Notes: generated by a model from the sequence alone, not told the origin. A stretch of 36,785 bases of DNA from JAXGQD01 sp964574395 (GCA_964574395.1 CAZNNL010000020.1:1-36785); one strand, 5' to 3'; shown: positions 7,842 to 15,772, counted from the first letter of the stretch. Made by a program: numbers and translations.

Positions 7842-8735
7842 CCATTATTCTGAGGGCGTTTGGTTGTAAATTAATTTCTACAGGCAACACACCCTTGTCT
7901 TCTCCGTCAATACCTACTGCAACTTCGTCTCCGCTCACTTTTGAAATCTGAACCTTTTGGCTAGTAAAATACCGAACTTTTGGATTCTCATAGTGGCGGC
8001 CCTTTAAAACGTCAAGAAAGATGCGCAAGGTCTCAAATAAAGAACTCTTTCGAATGATTAAGACGTGCAATAATCCATCATCAAATTTTGCTGCAGGTAT
8101 AATGTTTTTGAATCCACCTACATTTGGAGATTTTGAAACTAATAATATGGCAGCATTCTCAATATCAGACACATTGTCGCTTTCAATTCTTAGCGGAATG
8201 CCTTTAAAAACCCTGGGTAGTCTACGCAGTGCCGAAAGATAATAGGCTTTGCGCCCTATTCTATTTTTCAACGCCTGGCTTGTCGTATAACTAATACTTG
8301 TAATAGCGCCACTCGCAACTACGTAATGAAAGTAGGTCCCATTAGAAAGACCCAAATCAATACATTTTATGCTAGGTTTTTGAAGCATTTGGCAAAACGC
8401 ATCAACCGTCCTCGGCAGCCCTAGAGCAGTCCCGAAATCATTAATCGTACCGGTTGGTAAATAGCAAGCGTTCTATCCACACCTTGCTGTTTCATGCAGT
8501 TAATAGCGTAATGCAATGTTCCATCACCACCTGCAATAACGACCGTATCACAGTCATCAAAGAAGCCATCTGCACTTGAATCGTCAGCTGAAGCACTCGT
8601 GTATAAGATATCACTTGTTTCTAAGCCGTAATTTGCTTTCAAATGCTCACAAAGCTTTGCTACAACTTTGCGCATGCCGTTTTGACCTGAGACAGGGTTA
8701 ATAATTGCTTTTATTTTCACTTGAATCTCTCTCAT
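7828..8735 (-). pseudogene. Diacylglycerol/lipid kinase (DagK/YegS family), frameshifted
   Basis: Two adjacent reading frames together make one lipid kinase of about 300 residues. The first (8735-8421) has the N-terminal kinase domain with KAIINPVSGQNG and VVIAGGDGTLHYAINCM. It should continue with a conserved LPTGTINDFGTALGLP segment, but this is encoded one frame off. The break lies at a run of three A on the given strand (8459-8461): one more base would give ...LAI-LPTGTINDF.... The second frame (8388-7828 plus the linking part up to about 8460) supplies the C-terminal domain to the end. It may be a true inactivating mutation or a homopolymer sequencing error. A GTG at 8720, after GAGAG, could be the real start. 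Confidence 0.85.
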
Positions 8736-8787
8736 GTTTTGTAGGTAATTAGTAAGAAAGACCTACAATAATAGATATTTTAGCTAT

Positions 8788-8824
8788 AAAAAAAGCCCGA
8801 ATACCAATCTTTGGCAATTCGGGC
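8788..8824 (-). terminator. Rho-independent terminator of tRNA-Ser
   Basis: Read on the minus strand, GCCCGAAT and ATTCGGGC (8817-8824 and 8795-8802) form an 8-bp stem, an inner CCAA/TTGG stem extends it, and a run of seven T (A's at 8788-8794) follows. It begins five bases after the tRNA 3' end. Confidence 0.9.
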
Positions 8825-8828
8825 GCTA

Positions 8829-8918
8829 TGGCGGAGGGCAAGGGATTCGAACCCTCGATACCCTTGCGGGTATACATGATTTCCAATCATGCTCCTTCGA
8901 CCACTCGGACAACCCTCC
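8829..8918 (-). tRNA. tRNA-Ser (anticodon GGA)
   Basis: A class II tRNA with a long variable arm. The acceptor GGAGGGT pairs with GCCCTCC, and CCA is encoded (TGG at 8829-8831). The anticodon stem CATGA/TCATG holds the loop TTGGAAA, giving anticodon GGA, which reads UCC and UCU. The variable arm contains the TACCC...GGGTA hairpin, and the T-loop is TTCGAAT. It has its own promoter and terminator, so it forms a single-gene unit. Confidence 0.97.
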
Positions 8919-8946
8919 AGTTGATTCCGCTAAAGTCGCAAGGGGA

Positions 8947-8976
8947 ATGATAGCATTCTCTCGGACTTCATGTCAA
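8947..8976 (-). promoter_or_regulatory. Promoter of tRNA-Ser
   Basis: On the minus strand a perfect -35 TTGACA (8976-8971) and a -10 TATCAT (8952-8947) are separated by 18 bases, about 30 bases before the mature tRNA 5' end. Confidence 0.8.
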
Positions 8977-9027
8977 TTTTTGCCAATATAATTAACAGCC
9001 TTAAGGCAGTTGCCTTTCTTACTTACG

Positions 9028-10194
9028 TTAAACCCCATTGGTTTTAAAATAGGGGATGCGTTTCTGGTCGAGTCTGCGACTAATAAAATCACTCATAAGG
9101 GTGTAAGCAACCGATACAACAGGGATACTTAGCAGCATACCCATAACCCCGGCCAGTGAGCCACCAACCGTGATGGATACAAGTATCCAAATCGGACTAA
9201 GCCCAACGGATTTACCGACGACGCGTGGATAAATTAGGTTGCCTTCAATTTGCTGAATAATTAAGAAGAGCACTACAAACCATATAGCCTGGATAGGATC
9301 GGTTGTGAGAATTAAAAGGAATCCGACAATTGCAGCTATAAAAGAGCCAATCATAGGCACCATGGCTGTGACCATAATTAAAACACTGATTAAAAGTGCG
9401 TAAGGGAAGCCAAATATATTCATCGCAATGAAAAATAAAACACCAAGAATTACGCACTCGAGCATCTGTCCTGTCATAAAGGACGAGAAAGTGCTAAGTG
9501 AAAGTCTAGAAACTTCGATGATACGATCTGCTCTGGATTCTTTTATAGTGGAATACAGTAGAGAACGCATTTGTCTGCCAAGTTTTTCTTTTTGAGCCAG
9601 AATATAAATGGCTAAGATAAAACCTAAAACGAAATTAAATATTGCAGAGATAACATTTACCGAAAAGTTCACGGTATTGTTGAGTAGTGTAGTGCCAAAT
9701 GTTTGTACCCATGAAAAAACACGTTGTCCAATATTGGCCAGATCTAGATTGTACTTTGTCATAAAGTCTTCGATTTCTGGTGCTTGTCTGGACCAATCAT
9801 TGACGAGTTTTTCTATATTCATAAAAAACTGAGGAATCTGATTAGCAAGGTTGCTAATTGTGCTAATGAGTTCAGGTATAACAATGAACATGACCCCCAT
9901 AATTGTGCCAAGTGCTAAGACGAGAGTAATTAGGATGCTTATTGGCCTTGCAGCTTTAACGCGGAAATTGTTGTATTTTTTCCAAGGCTTTCCAAAAATT
10001 CTTTCTTCAATCTTGCCCATTATCGCATTCATGATGAGCGCAACGACGAGGGAAATAGTGATCGGTGTAAGAAATTTCAAAAATGACGTTAAATACTTGG
10101 GGAGCATGCCGATATTAGAAACACCTAAATAGAGAAGTACGGTGAAACTAATGAGTATCATTATGCTACGACGGTTTTGCTTATCTAAGTTCAT
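9028..10194 (-). CDS. AI-2E family transporter (PF01594 permease)
   Basis: A 388-residue polytopic membrane protein of the AI-2 exporter family. About eight helices are visible: pairs near residues 12-28 and 35-57, one at 78-107, then a soluble stretch of about 75 residues (EKLVNDWSRQAPEIEDFM...), and a C-terminal block from about 175 with LGFILAIYIL, GVLFFIAMNIFGFPYALLISVLIMVTAMVPMIGSFIAAIVGFLLIL and the conserved SVGLSPIWILVSITVGGSLAGVMGMLLSIPV. Family members export varied small molecules or ions; a role in AI-2 export is not implied by the name. It lies 18 bases downstream of the MerR-like gene, so the two probably form an operon. Confidence 0.9.
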   Translation of the reverse strand: MNLDKQNRRSIMILISFTVLLYLGVSNIGMLPKYLTSFLKFLTPITISLVVALIMNAIMGKIEERIFGKPWKKYNNFRVKAARPISILITLVLALGTIMGVMFIVIPELISTISNLANQIPQFFMNIEKLVNDWSRQAPEIEDFMTKYNLDLANIGQRVFSWVQTFGTTLLNNTVNFSVNVISAIFNFVLGFILAIYILAQKEKLGRQMRSLLYSTIKESRADRIIEVSRLSLSTFSSFMTGQMLECVILGVLFFIAMNIFGFPYALLISVLIMVTAMVPMIGSFIAAIVGFLLILTTDPIQAIWFVVLFLIIQQIEGNLIYPRVVGKSVGLSPIWILVSITVGGSLAGVMGMLLSIPVVSVAYTLMSDFISRRLDQKRIPYFKTNGV

Positions 10195-10212
10195 GAATTC
10201 CGTAATCCCCCT

Positions 10213-10794
10213 CTACCAAAATATGTATGGTCCTAAGATAAAGCCAATGCATAGAATAAAAAGAAATAGACAGACCAACGAAAAAACGAGATGCTTTCGA
10301 TTGCTTTTTTCTAATTGAACTAGTTGCTCATGAATTTCGGCATTTTGTTCACTTTTTTCATCCATGGCGGCACGCATACGTGCTTCATCATCACGGTTTA
10401 AGTCGCGTCTAGGTAAACTGACGTCTACATCCAATTCAGCCAAACGGCTAATGACTTCATCTGGGTTATTCAAACTTGCTAAATCAAGCTCTTCTAGTTG
10501 CTTGATGCAAGTCAAAAGCTCATGGGATTTTTCTTCCAATCGCGGGAAGTGGTGAAGTGTTAAGGCAGCGGCTTTTGAAGGATCATACAGTATCTTTCTG
10601 ACGTCTTCCGTAGAAAAACGCAGTTTTCTCAGATTAGCAATTGCTGCTAATCGAATCAAATCTTCTTCGGCATATTCAGCTGATTCCGGCGTTTGAATCT
10701 CGGGAAAAAGCGGTGTAATAAGTTTTTCATTGACGTAAAACTTAATCGCTTCTTCATCCAAACCGCTTCGTTCACATATTTGTGTAAAGTTCAT
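10213..10794 (-). CDS. MerR-like regulator with C-terminal membrane anchor
   Basis: A 193-residue protein. The N-terminal ~75 residues form a MerR-type winged helix-turn-helix: FTQICERSGLDEEAIKFYVNEKLITP, then EEDLIRLAAIANLRKLRFSTEDVRKIL. A charged, probably coiled-coil region runs to about residue 165. A single hydrophobic helix (LVFSLVCLFLFILCIGFILGPYIFW) closes the protein, placing the DNA-binding head in the cytoplasm and the tail in the membrane. The start is preceded by GAGGTAAGA. A minus-strand TATTAT (10843-10838) lies 19 bases from a weak TTGGTT (10868-10863), a MerR-like spacing, so self-control is possible. It precedes the AI-2E gene, its likely target. Confidence 0.8.
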   Translation of the reverse strand: MNFTQICERSGLDEEAIKFYVNEKLITPLFPEIQTPESAEYAEEDLIRLAAIANLRKLRFSTEDVRKILYDPSKAAALTLHHFPRLEEKSHELLTCIKQLEELDLASLNNPDEVISRLAELDVDVSLPRRDLNRDDEARMRAAMDEKSEQNAEIHEQLVQLEKSNRKHLVFSLVCLFLFILCIGFILGPYIFW

Positions 10795-10833
10795 TCTTAC
10801 CTCGAATATCAGCTGCCTAGTCTAGGGCAGGAA

Positions 10834-10842
10834 TGTTATAAT
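10834..10842 (+). promoter_or_regulatory. Extended -10 promoter for murL
   Basis: TGTTATAAT contains a perfect TATAAT (10837-10842) with an extended TG motif at 10834-10835. No good -35 is visible, as expected for extended -10 promoters. Transcription would start near 10849. It overlaps the proposed minus-strand -10 of the MerR-like gene, so the two promoters face each other. Confidence 0.45.
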
Positions 10843-10941
10843 AGCTTCAGCAAAACACCGCCAACCAAAGCTGCCAGTAGTTTTATCTGATTATAACACT
10901 ATGCACTTGTCGTTTTGCCAAAACAATGGAAGTTGTACAAA

Positions 10942-12402
10942 ATGAATTTTTTTGAGCTGCGCGATAAATACCCACGCTTTATCTATCACCAATACTTTAT
11001 AGAAGAACAAGCAGGCAGTCTACATGTTTCATTTCACTTTGAAATACCTGGCTTGGCTGAATTCAAACCGTCTTGGGTTTTCCCTCTAAGTCGTTTGGCA
11101 AAACCCCAACACACACACGAAGAACTCGAATCTTACGTATTCAATCTAGGCATGATCGAACTCATTTCCTATTGGAAGTGCGTATGTCCACCAATCATCG
11201 ACATTAAATGCGGAAAACTAGACCTTGAACAAATGAAATTTTGGAAACACATCTACATTTCCGGTTTGGGAGAGTTTAAGCATCTAAATAATATTGATAT
11301 TGCTGACGAGTTGTTTATAAATTTTTCGGAAGAGAGCTTAAGTTTAGGTGATATGGCGCTTCACAGAAACTCTAGTTTGTCGCATCTTAAGCAGCTAAAG
11401 GCACTCATTCCAGTTGGTGGTGGAAAGGACTCTATCGTCAGTCTAGAAAAGTTGCGAAGCTTAGATAGAGGTCGTTTCGCTTACTCGATTAACGCGAATC
11501 CAGCTGTCATCTCAAGTATGGACATCGCAGGTATCCCAGAGGAACGACGCGTTTTGCCAAAACGCACATTAGACCCAAAACTTCTAGAATTGAATGCTTT
11601 AGGTTACCTTAATGGACATACGCCGTTTTCAGCAATTGTAGCTTTCAGTGCGGCTTTGGCGGCCTATCTATATGGGATTGATGATATTGTTCTTTCCAAC
11701 GAATCCTCTGCGAATGAGTCTACAGTTAAGGACAGTGATGTGAACCATCAGTATTCTAAGACAAGTGAGTTTGAGCATAATTTCGCTGAATATTTGAAAA
11801 CATATTTGAATCCTGAACAACGTTATTTTAGCTTACTGAGACCCTTCAGTGAGCTTGCCATTGCTCGACAGTTCGCGCGTTATCCGCAGTATTTTAAAGC
11901 CTTCCGTTCTTGTAATCGTGGCTCAAAAACAAATTCATGGTGCGGTGCTTGCGCCAAATGTTTGTTTGTGGCGGCTATCCTTTTGCCATTCTTAGGGGTG
12001 GAGCAGGTGCACAAAATAATTGGCCGTGAAATCTTTGACGATGCGGAGCTTGCTTCCATGCTAGACGAGCTCTGCGGTTATCATGACGAAAAACCTTTCG
12101 AATGTGTTGGAACCGTTGAAGAAGTGAATTTAGCCATTGTGATGTATATCAATCAGGTTCTGGAAGCCGCGAAGACCAGTGCGCCAGAGTTTTCGACATT
12201 GCCGTATTTGATTAGCCGTTTTGCCAAACGTGCCTACGCAAGTAAGACGGGCGACGTCTTATGGAATGCTGCGTCAGGGCGAATTGAGTTGCTCATGCCT
12301 TCTGGTAACCCATTAAGTACGATTTATGAGGGGCATAGGGTGCCGGACGAATATTTACCGTTTTTAGCAGGATTTGTTGAAGGTGGTGAAGCGCATGTCT
12401 GA
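10942..12402 (+). CDS. murL: UDP-MurNAc-L-Ala-L-Glu epimerase MurL
   Basis: This 486-residue protein matches MurL, which inverts the terminal L-Glu of UDP-MurNAc-L-Ala-L-Glu to D-Glu in an ATP-dependent reaction. The N-terminus FFELRDKYPRFIYHQYF is family-like. An ATP pyrophosphatase-type loop, PVGGGKDSIVSLEKL, has GGGKDS at about residues 159-164. A later SNESSANEST motif and three cysteines in SWCGACAKC (334, 337, 340) are also typical. The ATG at 10942 has GGAAG nine bases upstream; an in-frame TTG at 10915 has no ribosome site. Its end overlaps murD2 by 8 bases. The pair replaces glutamate racemase MurI plus MurD where present. Confidence 0.85.
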   Translation: MNFFELRDKYPRFIYHQYFIEEQAGSLHVSFHFEIPGLAEFKPSWVFPLSRLAKPQHTHEELESYVFNLGMIELISYWKCVCPPIIDIKCGKLDLEQMKFWKHIYISGLGEFKHLNNIDIADELFINFSEESLSLGDMALHRNSSLSHLKQLKALIPVGGGKDSIVSLEKLRSLDRGRFAYSINANPAVISSMDIAGIPEERRVLPKRTLDPKLLELNALGYLNGHTPFSAIVAFSAALAAYLYGIDDIVLSNESSANESTVKDSDVNHQYSKTSEFEHNFAEYLKTYLNPEQRYFSLLRPFSELAIARQFARYPQYFKAFRSCNRGSKTNSWCGACAKCLFVAAILLPFLGVEQVHKIIGREIFDDAELASMLDELCGYHDEKPFECVGTVEEVNLAIVMYINQVLEAAKTSAPEFSTLPYLISRFAKRAYASKTGDVLWNAASGRIELLMPSGNPLSTIYEGHRVPDEYLPFLAGFVEGGEAHV

Positions 12403-13846
12403 GAAGCTTGACCTTTCCAGGCTCTTTCAATTTCTTTTTGGCAAAACCATCCTTATCCTCGGTTTCGGCCGGGAAGGCCAGTCCAGCCTTGCATTTCTGG
12501 AGCGCCATCAATCTGAAATTCAGTGGGGGAAACTTGGGATAGCAGATCAAAGCGCGATTCAAGTTGATAGCGCATTAGCGCTAGATTTGTATAGTGGCCC
12601 TGATTACCTTTCTGCCATGGCTCAGTATGACATTGTCCTAAAATCACCAGGCATTAGTTTTAAACAATATAGTCGCAGTGTTGAGTATGAGGCTGTGCTT
12701 AGCGAATTTCCGAATACCTTGATAAGCAGCCAAATTGATTTGGTTCTGCGCTTTGTTGATGGCCTAAAAATTGGCGGTATCAGCGGTACGAAAGGGAAGT
12801 CAACCTGCACCAGTTTGCTGTATTCCATGATGGATGCTTCGCAGTATCCTGCCTATTTACGTGGCAACATTGGCGTACCAGTTTTGGACGATCTAGAGAC
12901 GATGCCACGCGATGCTGCATTGTGCTTGGAGCTTTCATCGCATCAGCTTGAATTTATTCAGGCTTCTCCGTATGTTTCGGCTTTAACCAACTTTTACCCA
13001 GAACATTTAGATCATTACCGCGATTATGATGCATACCTCAGCGCGAAATTGAATATACTACGATTTCAAAAGCACACGGACTACTTTGTCCTAAATGCTG
13101 ATGACGAAGATCTGGTGCGCAGAGCTAAGCCTTTAATTAAGGGAAAGTACGCCGTATTAACGACGAAGAATGCTCTTCTTGATGCGTATCACAATGATCC
13201 GGACTGCGTATTTCTTGTCCATATTAATGAGGCTGGTTTTTCGCTTTTGGATCGTGATCGAGAGCGTGGATTTACAGTTAATCTCAAAGAATTAAACCCA
13301 CAACTAAAAGGTCTTCACCACTATTTTGATGCTGCTTTAGCCGCGGCTTCCGCTTATTTTATGGGGGCTGATGAAGCTGCAGTGCGACAGGGGATTGCAA
13401 ATTTTAAAGGACTGGCTCACCGCAACCAATGGGTGAGAAATCTTGGTGGAGTAGACTATTTTAACGACTCCATTGCTACCATTCCTCAATCGACCTTACT
13501 AGCACTTGAGACCCTGGAAAACGTCTCTTGTTTAATTGTCGGCGGAATGGATAGAGGCTTGGACTATTCTGATTTCTGTGCTCAGCTCTTGGCTTATCCA
13601 GACTTGAAAGTAATTTGTCTACCAGACACAGGAGCACAAGTTTACGATTATTTTGGCAAAAACAACGCAAACAACCGCGCCTTTAAAGCTGAAACCGTAA
13701 AAGAAGCCGTTTCTCTGGCACAAACTTTAGCTATCCCTGGAACCAGCGTGCTTTTGTCACCCGCCGCCTCTAGTTACCACCGTTTCAAAAATTTCGAAGA
13801 TCGCGGGAACTCCTTTATCGCCGCCGTTGAGGCTTTGGAACTCTGA
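12395..13846 (+). CDS. murD2: Mur ligase MurD2 (UDP-MurNAc-L-Ala : L-glutamate ligase)
   Basis: A 483-residue Mur ligase of MurD type. It has the N-terminal Rossmann-like part (ILILGFGREGQSS), the ATP-binding loop GISGTKGKSTCTSLLY with GTKGKST at residues 131-137, the central LELSSHQLEF and NFYPEHLDHYRDYDAY motifs, and the C-terminal domain with NDSIATIPQSTLLALE and LLSPAASSYHRFKNFEDRG. Next to MurL, the likely substrate is L-Glu rather than D-Glu, as shown for MurD2 of Xanthomonas. Start ATG 12395 has GGTGG upstream and overlaps the murL stop. The first 82-bp repeat begins 7 bases after its TGA. Confidence 0.87.
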   Translation: MSEKLDLSRLFQFLFGKTILILGFGREGQSSLAFLERHQSEIQWGKLGIADQSAIQVDSALALDLYSGPDYLSAMAQYDIVLKSPGISFKQYSRSVEYEAVLSEFPNTLISSQIDLVLRFVDGLKIGGISGTKGKSTCTSLLYSMMDASQYPAYLRGNIGVPVLDDLETMPRDAALCLELSSHQLEFIQASPYVSALTNFYPEHLDHYRDYDAYLSAKLNILRFQKHTDYFVLNADDEDLVRRAKPLIKGKYAVLTTKNALLDAYHNDPDCVFLVHINEAGFSLLDRDRERGFTVNLKELNPQLKGLHHYFDAALAAASAYFMGADEAAVRQGIANFKGLAHRNQWVRNLGGVDYFNDSIATIPQSTLLALETLENVSCLIVGGMDRGLDYSDFCAQLLAYPDLKVICLPDTGAQVYDYFGKNNANNRAFKAETVKEAVSLAQTLAIPGTSVLLSPAASSYHRFKNFEDRGNSFIAAVEALEL

Positions 13847-13852
13847 TTATTA

Positions 13853-14147
13853 CAGGGAGTTGAAAACTTGGCATCTTTGATGTCAACTTTTCAGGCTACT
13901 GCAGCTATTATCACTGATAATGCTCTGGAATCAACAGGGAGTTGAAAACTTGGCACCTTTGATGTCAACTTTTCAGGCTACTGCTGCGATTAGCGGACTA
14001 AACGCTCTGAAATCTACAGGGTGCTGAAAACTTGACACCTTTGATGTCAACTTTTCAGGCTACTGCTGCGATTAGCGGACTAAATGCTCCAAGGCTTGCA
14101 GGGAGTTGAAAACTTGTCACCCGAAGTGTCAACTTTTCAGGCTACTG
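13853..14147. repeat. 82-bp tandem repeats, left block (4 copies)
   Basis: Copies start at 13853, 13935, 14017 and 14099, exactly 82 bases apart. Each begins CAGGGAGTTGAAA (copy 3 CAGGGTGCTGAAA). The first ~50 bases are strongly conserved; the last ~32 vary more. Bases 8-42 of each unit form a hairpin: TTGAAAA pairs with TTTTCAG and, after one C/C mismatch, TTGGCA with TGTCAA, around a short loop. In copy 3 the G-T pair is a full A-T pair, and in copy 4 the loop edge changes on both sides (CAC/GTG), so pairing is kept. 82 is not a multiple of three, so this is not a coding repeat. Copy 4 loses similarity after about 14148. Bases 14148-14336 hold no gene I can support, only two TTTTGCCA-type octamers. 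Confidence 0.95.
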
Positions 14148-14336
14148 CAATCTTGGCCTCTTGAGACTCTCACAATCGTACTTTTAAAATGTATTAGGAC
14201 TAAAGCGAAGTTTTGCCAAACTTTGCCATCTAAAAATGGCAAAACGAAAACAAACTCGACGTATCATGGTTGTGCTGGTTCTGGAATACAGAATTATGGA
14301 TTTTCTAAACCAACAATAAAGTCGAAAGAGGTAAAT

Positions 14337-15245
14337 GTGATCGTGAGATTTCTAGCTTATGAAAACGCACTTCAACTTCGTGATATTAAGTATGCGAACA
14401 GTTATTTTGCCAAGGAGATAGGTAAGACCAAGATACCCCAGTTCTTCATACTTGATGAAAAGGATAGGTTTCGAGACGGAAATGGTATATATCACCTTTA
14501 CTCAAAACCTTTACCAGAAGGTGCCCTTGATTACGAAAACGGTATAGTTTCAATCGAGTTAATGTTCATGCAACTAGCGCAAGTCTATACTCTGAAGCAA
14601 TGTATTATTCTTGGTTGCTTGCTATGTGCTTGTTCAAATGGGCCGCAATCGCCAGTAATTATCGAGAAACAACGGCTTGTTGATTTTGCTAGAGAGGCTG
14701 TTGGTTATCCGGGGCGGAGAAAAGCGCTTCAAGCATTAAAGTATGTAAAGGAGCGAGCTGTCTCGATTATGGAAATATTTGTGCATCTTTTAATTGGATT
14801 ACCAAACCATTTAGGTGGGCTAGGAATAGAAGGCGGAGTATTTAATGGAGCGGTTGAATTAAATGCTGATGGCAAAAAGGCCCTTGGCATGCGATATTGT
14901 TTCCTTGATTATAGCTTTCCCGAGTTAAAAATCTGCATTGAATACCAAGGCGAGCATCATAATTCTTGCGTTGATTATGACTCGGTGAGGTTTACTGCGC
15001 TAGAAGAGATGGGTTATAAAATTATCATAATTACTAAATCACAACTCTATAATTCAGACAGAAGGGCCCAGTTAGTAAAACTTATTTTGAAGCTATTTAA
15101 CAGGAAGCAAAGAGTTAGAACCAGCAAATATATATTAGAGTATGATAATACTTGGAAAATGCTGCCAAGAATTGATAATAAAAATCAGGCGTCACTAAAA
15201 GTAGGGAACATGCCAAGCGAAAGACAATGGAACAGCTATTATTGA
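14337..15245 (+). CDS. DUF559/Vsr-like nuclease-domain protein (AbiEi-like regulator family look-alike)
   Basis: A 302-residue protein of unknown function. The N-terminal part has FLAYENALQLRD, which resembles the start of a protein family frequent in Coriobacteria; the middle has a family-like ...SIELMFMQLAQVYTLKQCIILGCLLC and RRKALQALKYVKERAVSIMEIFVHLLIGLP. The C-terminal ~110 residues look like a PD-(D/E)XK (DUF559/very-short-patch-repair) nuclease: D-YSFPELKICI-EYQGEHHN, then a helix and KIIIITKSQL. The GTG at 14337 is preferred because AAAGAGG (14325-14331) precedes it; a longer frame reaching back to 14106 would run through repeat sequence. It sits alone between the two repeat blocks and is more A+T-rich than its neighbours, which suggests insertion. 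Confidence 0.7.
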   Translation: MIVRFLAYENALQLRDIKYANSYFAKEIGKTKIPQFFILDEKDRFRDGNGIYHLYSKPLPEGALDYENGIVSIELMFMQLAQVYTLKQCIILGCLLCACSNGPQSPVIIEKQRLVDFAREAVGYPGRRKALQALKYVKERAVSIMEIFVHLLIGLPNHLGGLGIEGGVFNGAVELNADGKKALGMRYCFLDYSFPELKICIEYQGEHHNSCVDYDSVRFTALEEMGYKIIIITKSQLYNSDRRAQLVKLILKLFNRKQRVRTSKYILEYDNTWKMLPRIDNKNQASLKVGNMPSERQWNSYY

Positions 15246-15263
15246 TTAGATATGTAATCCTTA

Positions 15264-15550
15264 CAGGGAGTTGAAAACTTGGCACCCAGTGTGTCAACTT
15301 TTCAGGCTACTGCAGCGAACAGCATTTAAAACGCTTCGAAATTTACAGGGAGTTGAAATCTTGTCACTTTTGATGTCAACTTTTCAGGCTACAGCAGCGA
15401 TTACCACTCAAAACGCTCCAAGGCTTACAGGGAGTTGAAATCTTGTCACTCGGAGTGCCAATTTTTCAAGCTACAGCAGCGATTTGCATCCAAAACACTC
15501 TGAAATCTACAGGGAGTTGAAATCTTGGCATCCAGAAGCACCAACTTCCC
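15264..15550. repeat. 82-bp tandem repeats, right block (4 copies)
   Basis: Copies start at 15264, 15346, 15428 and 15510, again exactly 82 bases apart; the last fades after about 40 bases. They share the left block's unit and orientation, so the gene between is flanked by direct repeats. Copies 6-8 carry GAAATC where others have GAAAAC. In copy 7 the hairpin tip changes to CACT...AGTG, preserving pairing. Unit tails fall into types: copies 2 and 7 share CTCTGAAATCTA, copies 3 and 6 share CTCCAAGGCTTG/A. The stretch from 15246 to the rpsD start at 15773 holds this block, the rpsD promoter and the rpsD leader only. Confidence 0.95.
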
Positions 15551-15582
15551 ACTCAAACAACAATCCAAATCCATCGTTTTAT

Positions 15583-15611
15583 TTGACAAGACAAACCTCT
15601 GATGCTAATAT
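15583..15611 (+). promoter_or_regulatory. Promoter of rpsD
   Basis: A perfect -35 TTGACA (15583-15588), a 17-base spacer and a -10 TAATAT (15606-15611) would start transcription near 15618. It lies about 35 bases beyond the last repeat remnant. Confidence 0.88.
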
Positions 15612-15614
15612 CTT

Positions 15615-15760
15615 CGGGTGCTTAAAGGCAGCAGACAAAGGCCATAGCAAAGGCGTTTGGCACAGAGGGAATGAAGTAAGCTTGCTGCAAAGCTGAAACA
15701 TCTTAGTCAAACACCCCTACGGAAGATTTGTTTCATTTGCTGTTTATTGTTAAAACACAA
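15615..15760 (+). promoter_or_regulatory. Structured rpsD mRNA leader, possible S4 autoregulatory element
   Basis: The transcript would have about 155 untranslated bases. GGGTG (15616-15620) can pair with CACCC (15712-15716), enclosing about 90 bases with further pairing potential (GCAGC near 15628 with GCTGC near 15684). Firmicutes rpsD genes often carry a leader bound by S4 itself for feedback control. I cannot show that this one matches the known consensus, only that a long-range stem is possible in the right place. Confidence 0.4.
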
Positions 15761-15772
15761 AGGAGGATACAT

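Noticed and set aside
8995..9020. Terminator for the AI-2E gene
   Set aside because: AAGGCA/TGCCTT and GCCTTAAGGC dyads are present but have no T tract on the minus strand; too weak to call.
14106..14336. Upstream extension of the DUF559-like gene
   Set aside because: It would be translated from the repeat unit itself, lacks a ribosome site and adds no family motif; GTG 14337 with AAAGAGG is better.
14099..15345. Integron cassette with attC sites
   Set aside because: Units are tandem with fixed 82-base spacing and no GTTRRRY/RYYYAAC pairs or integrase were seen.
13853..15550. CRISPR array
   Set aside because: The whole 82-bp unit repeats; there are no unique spacers of constant length and no cas genes in the window.
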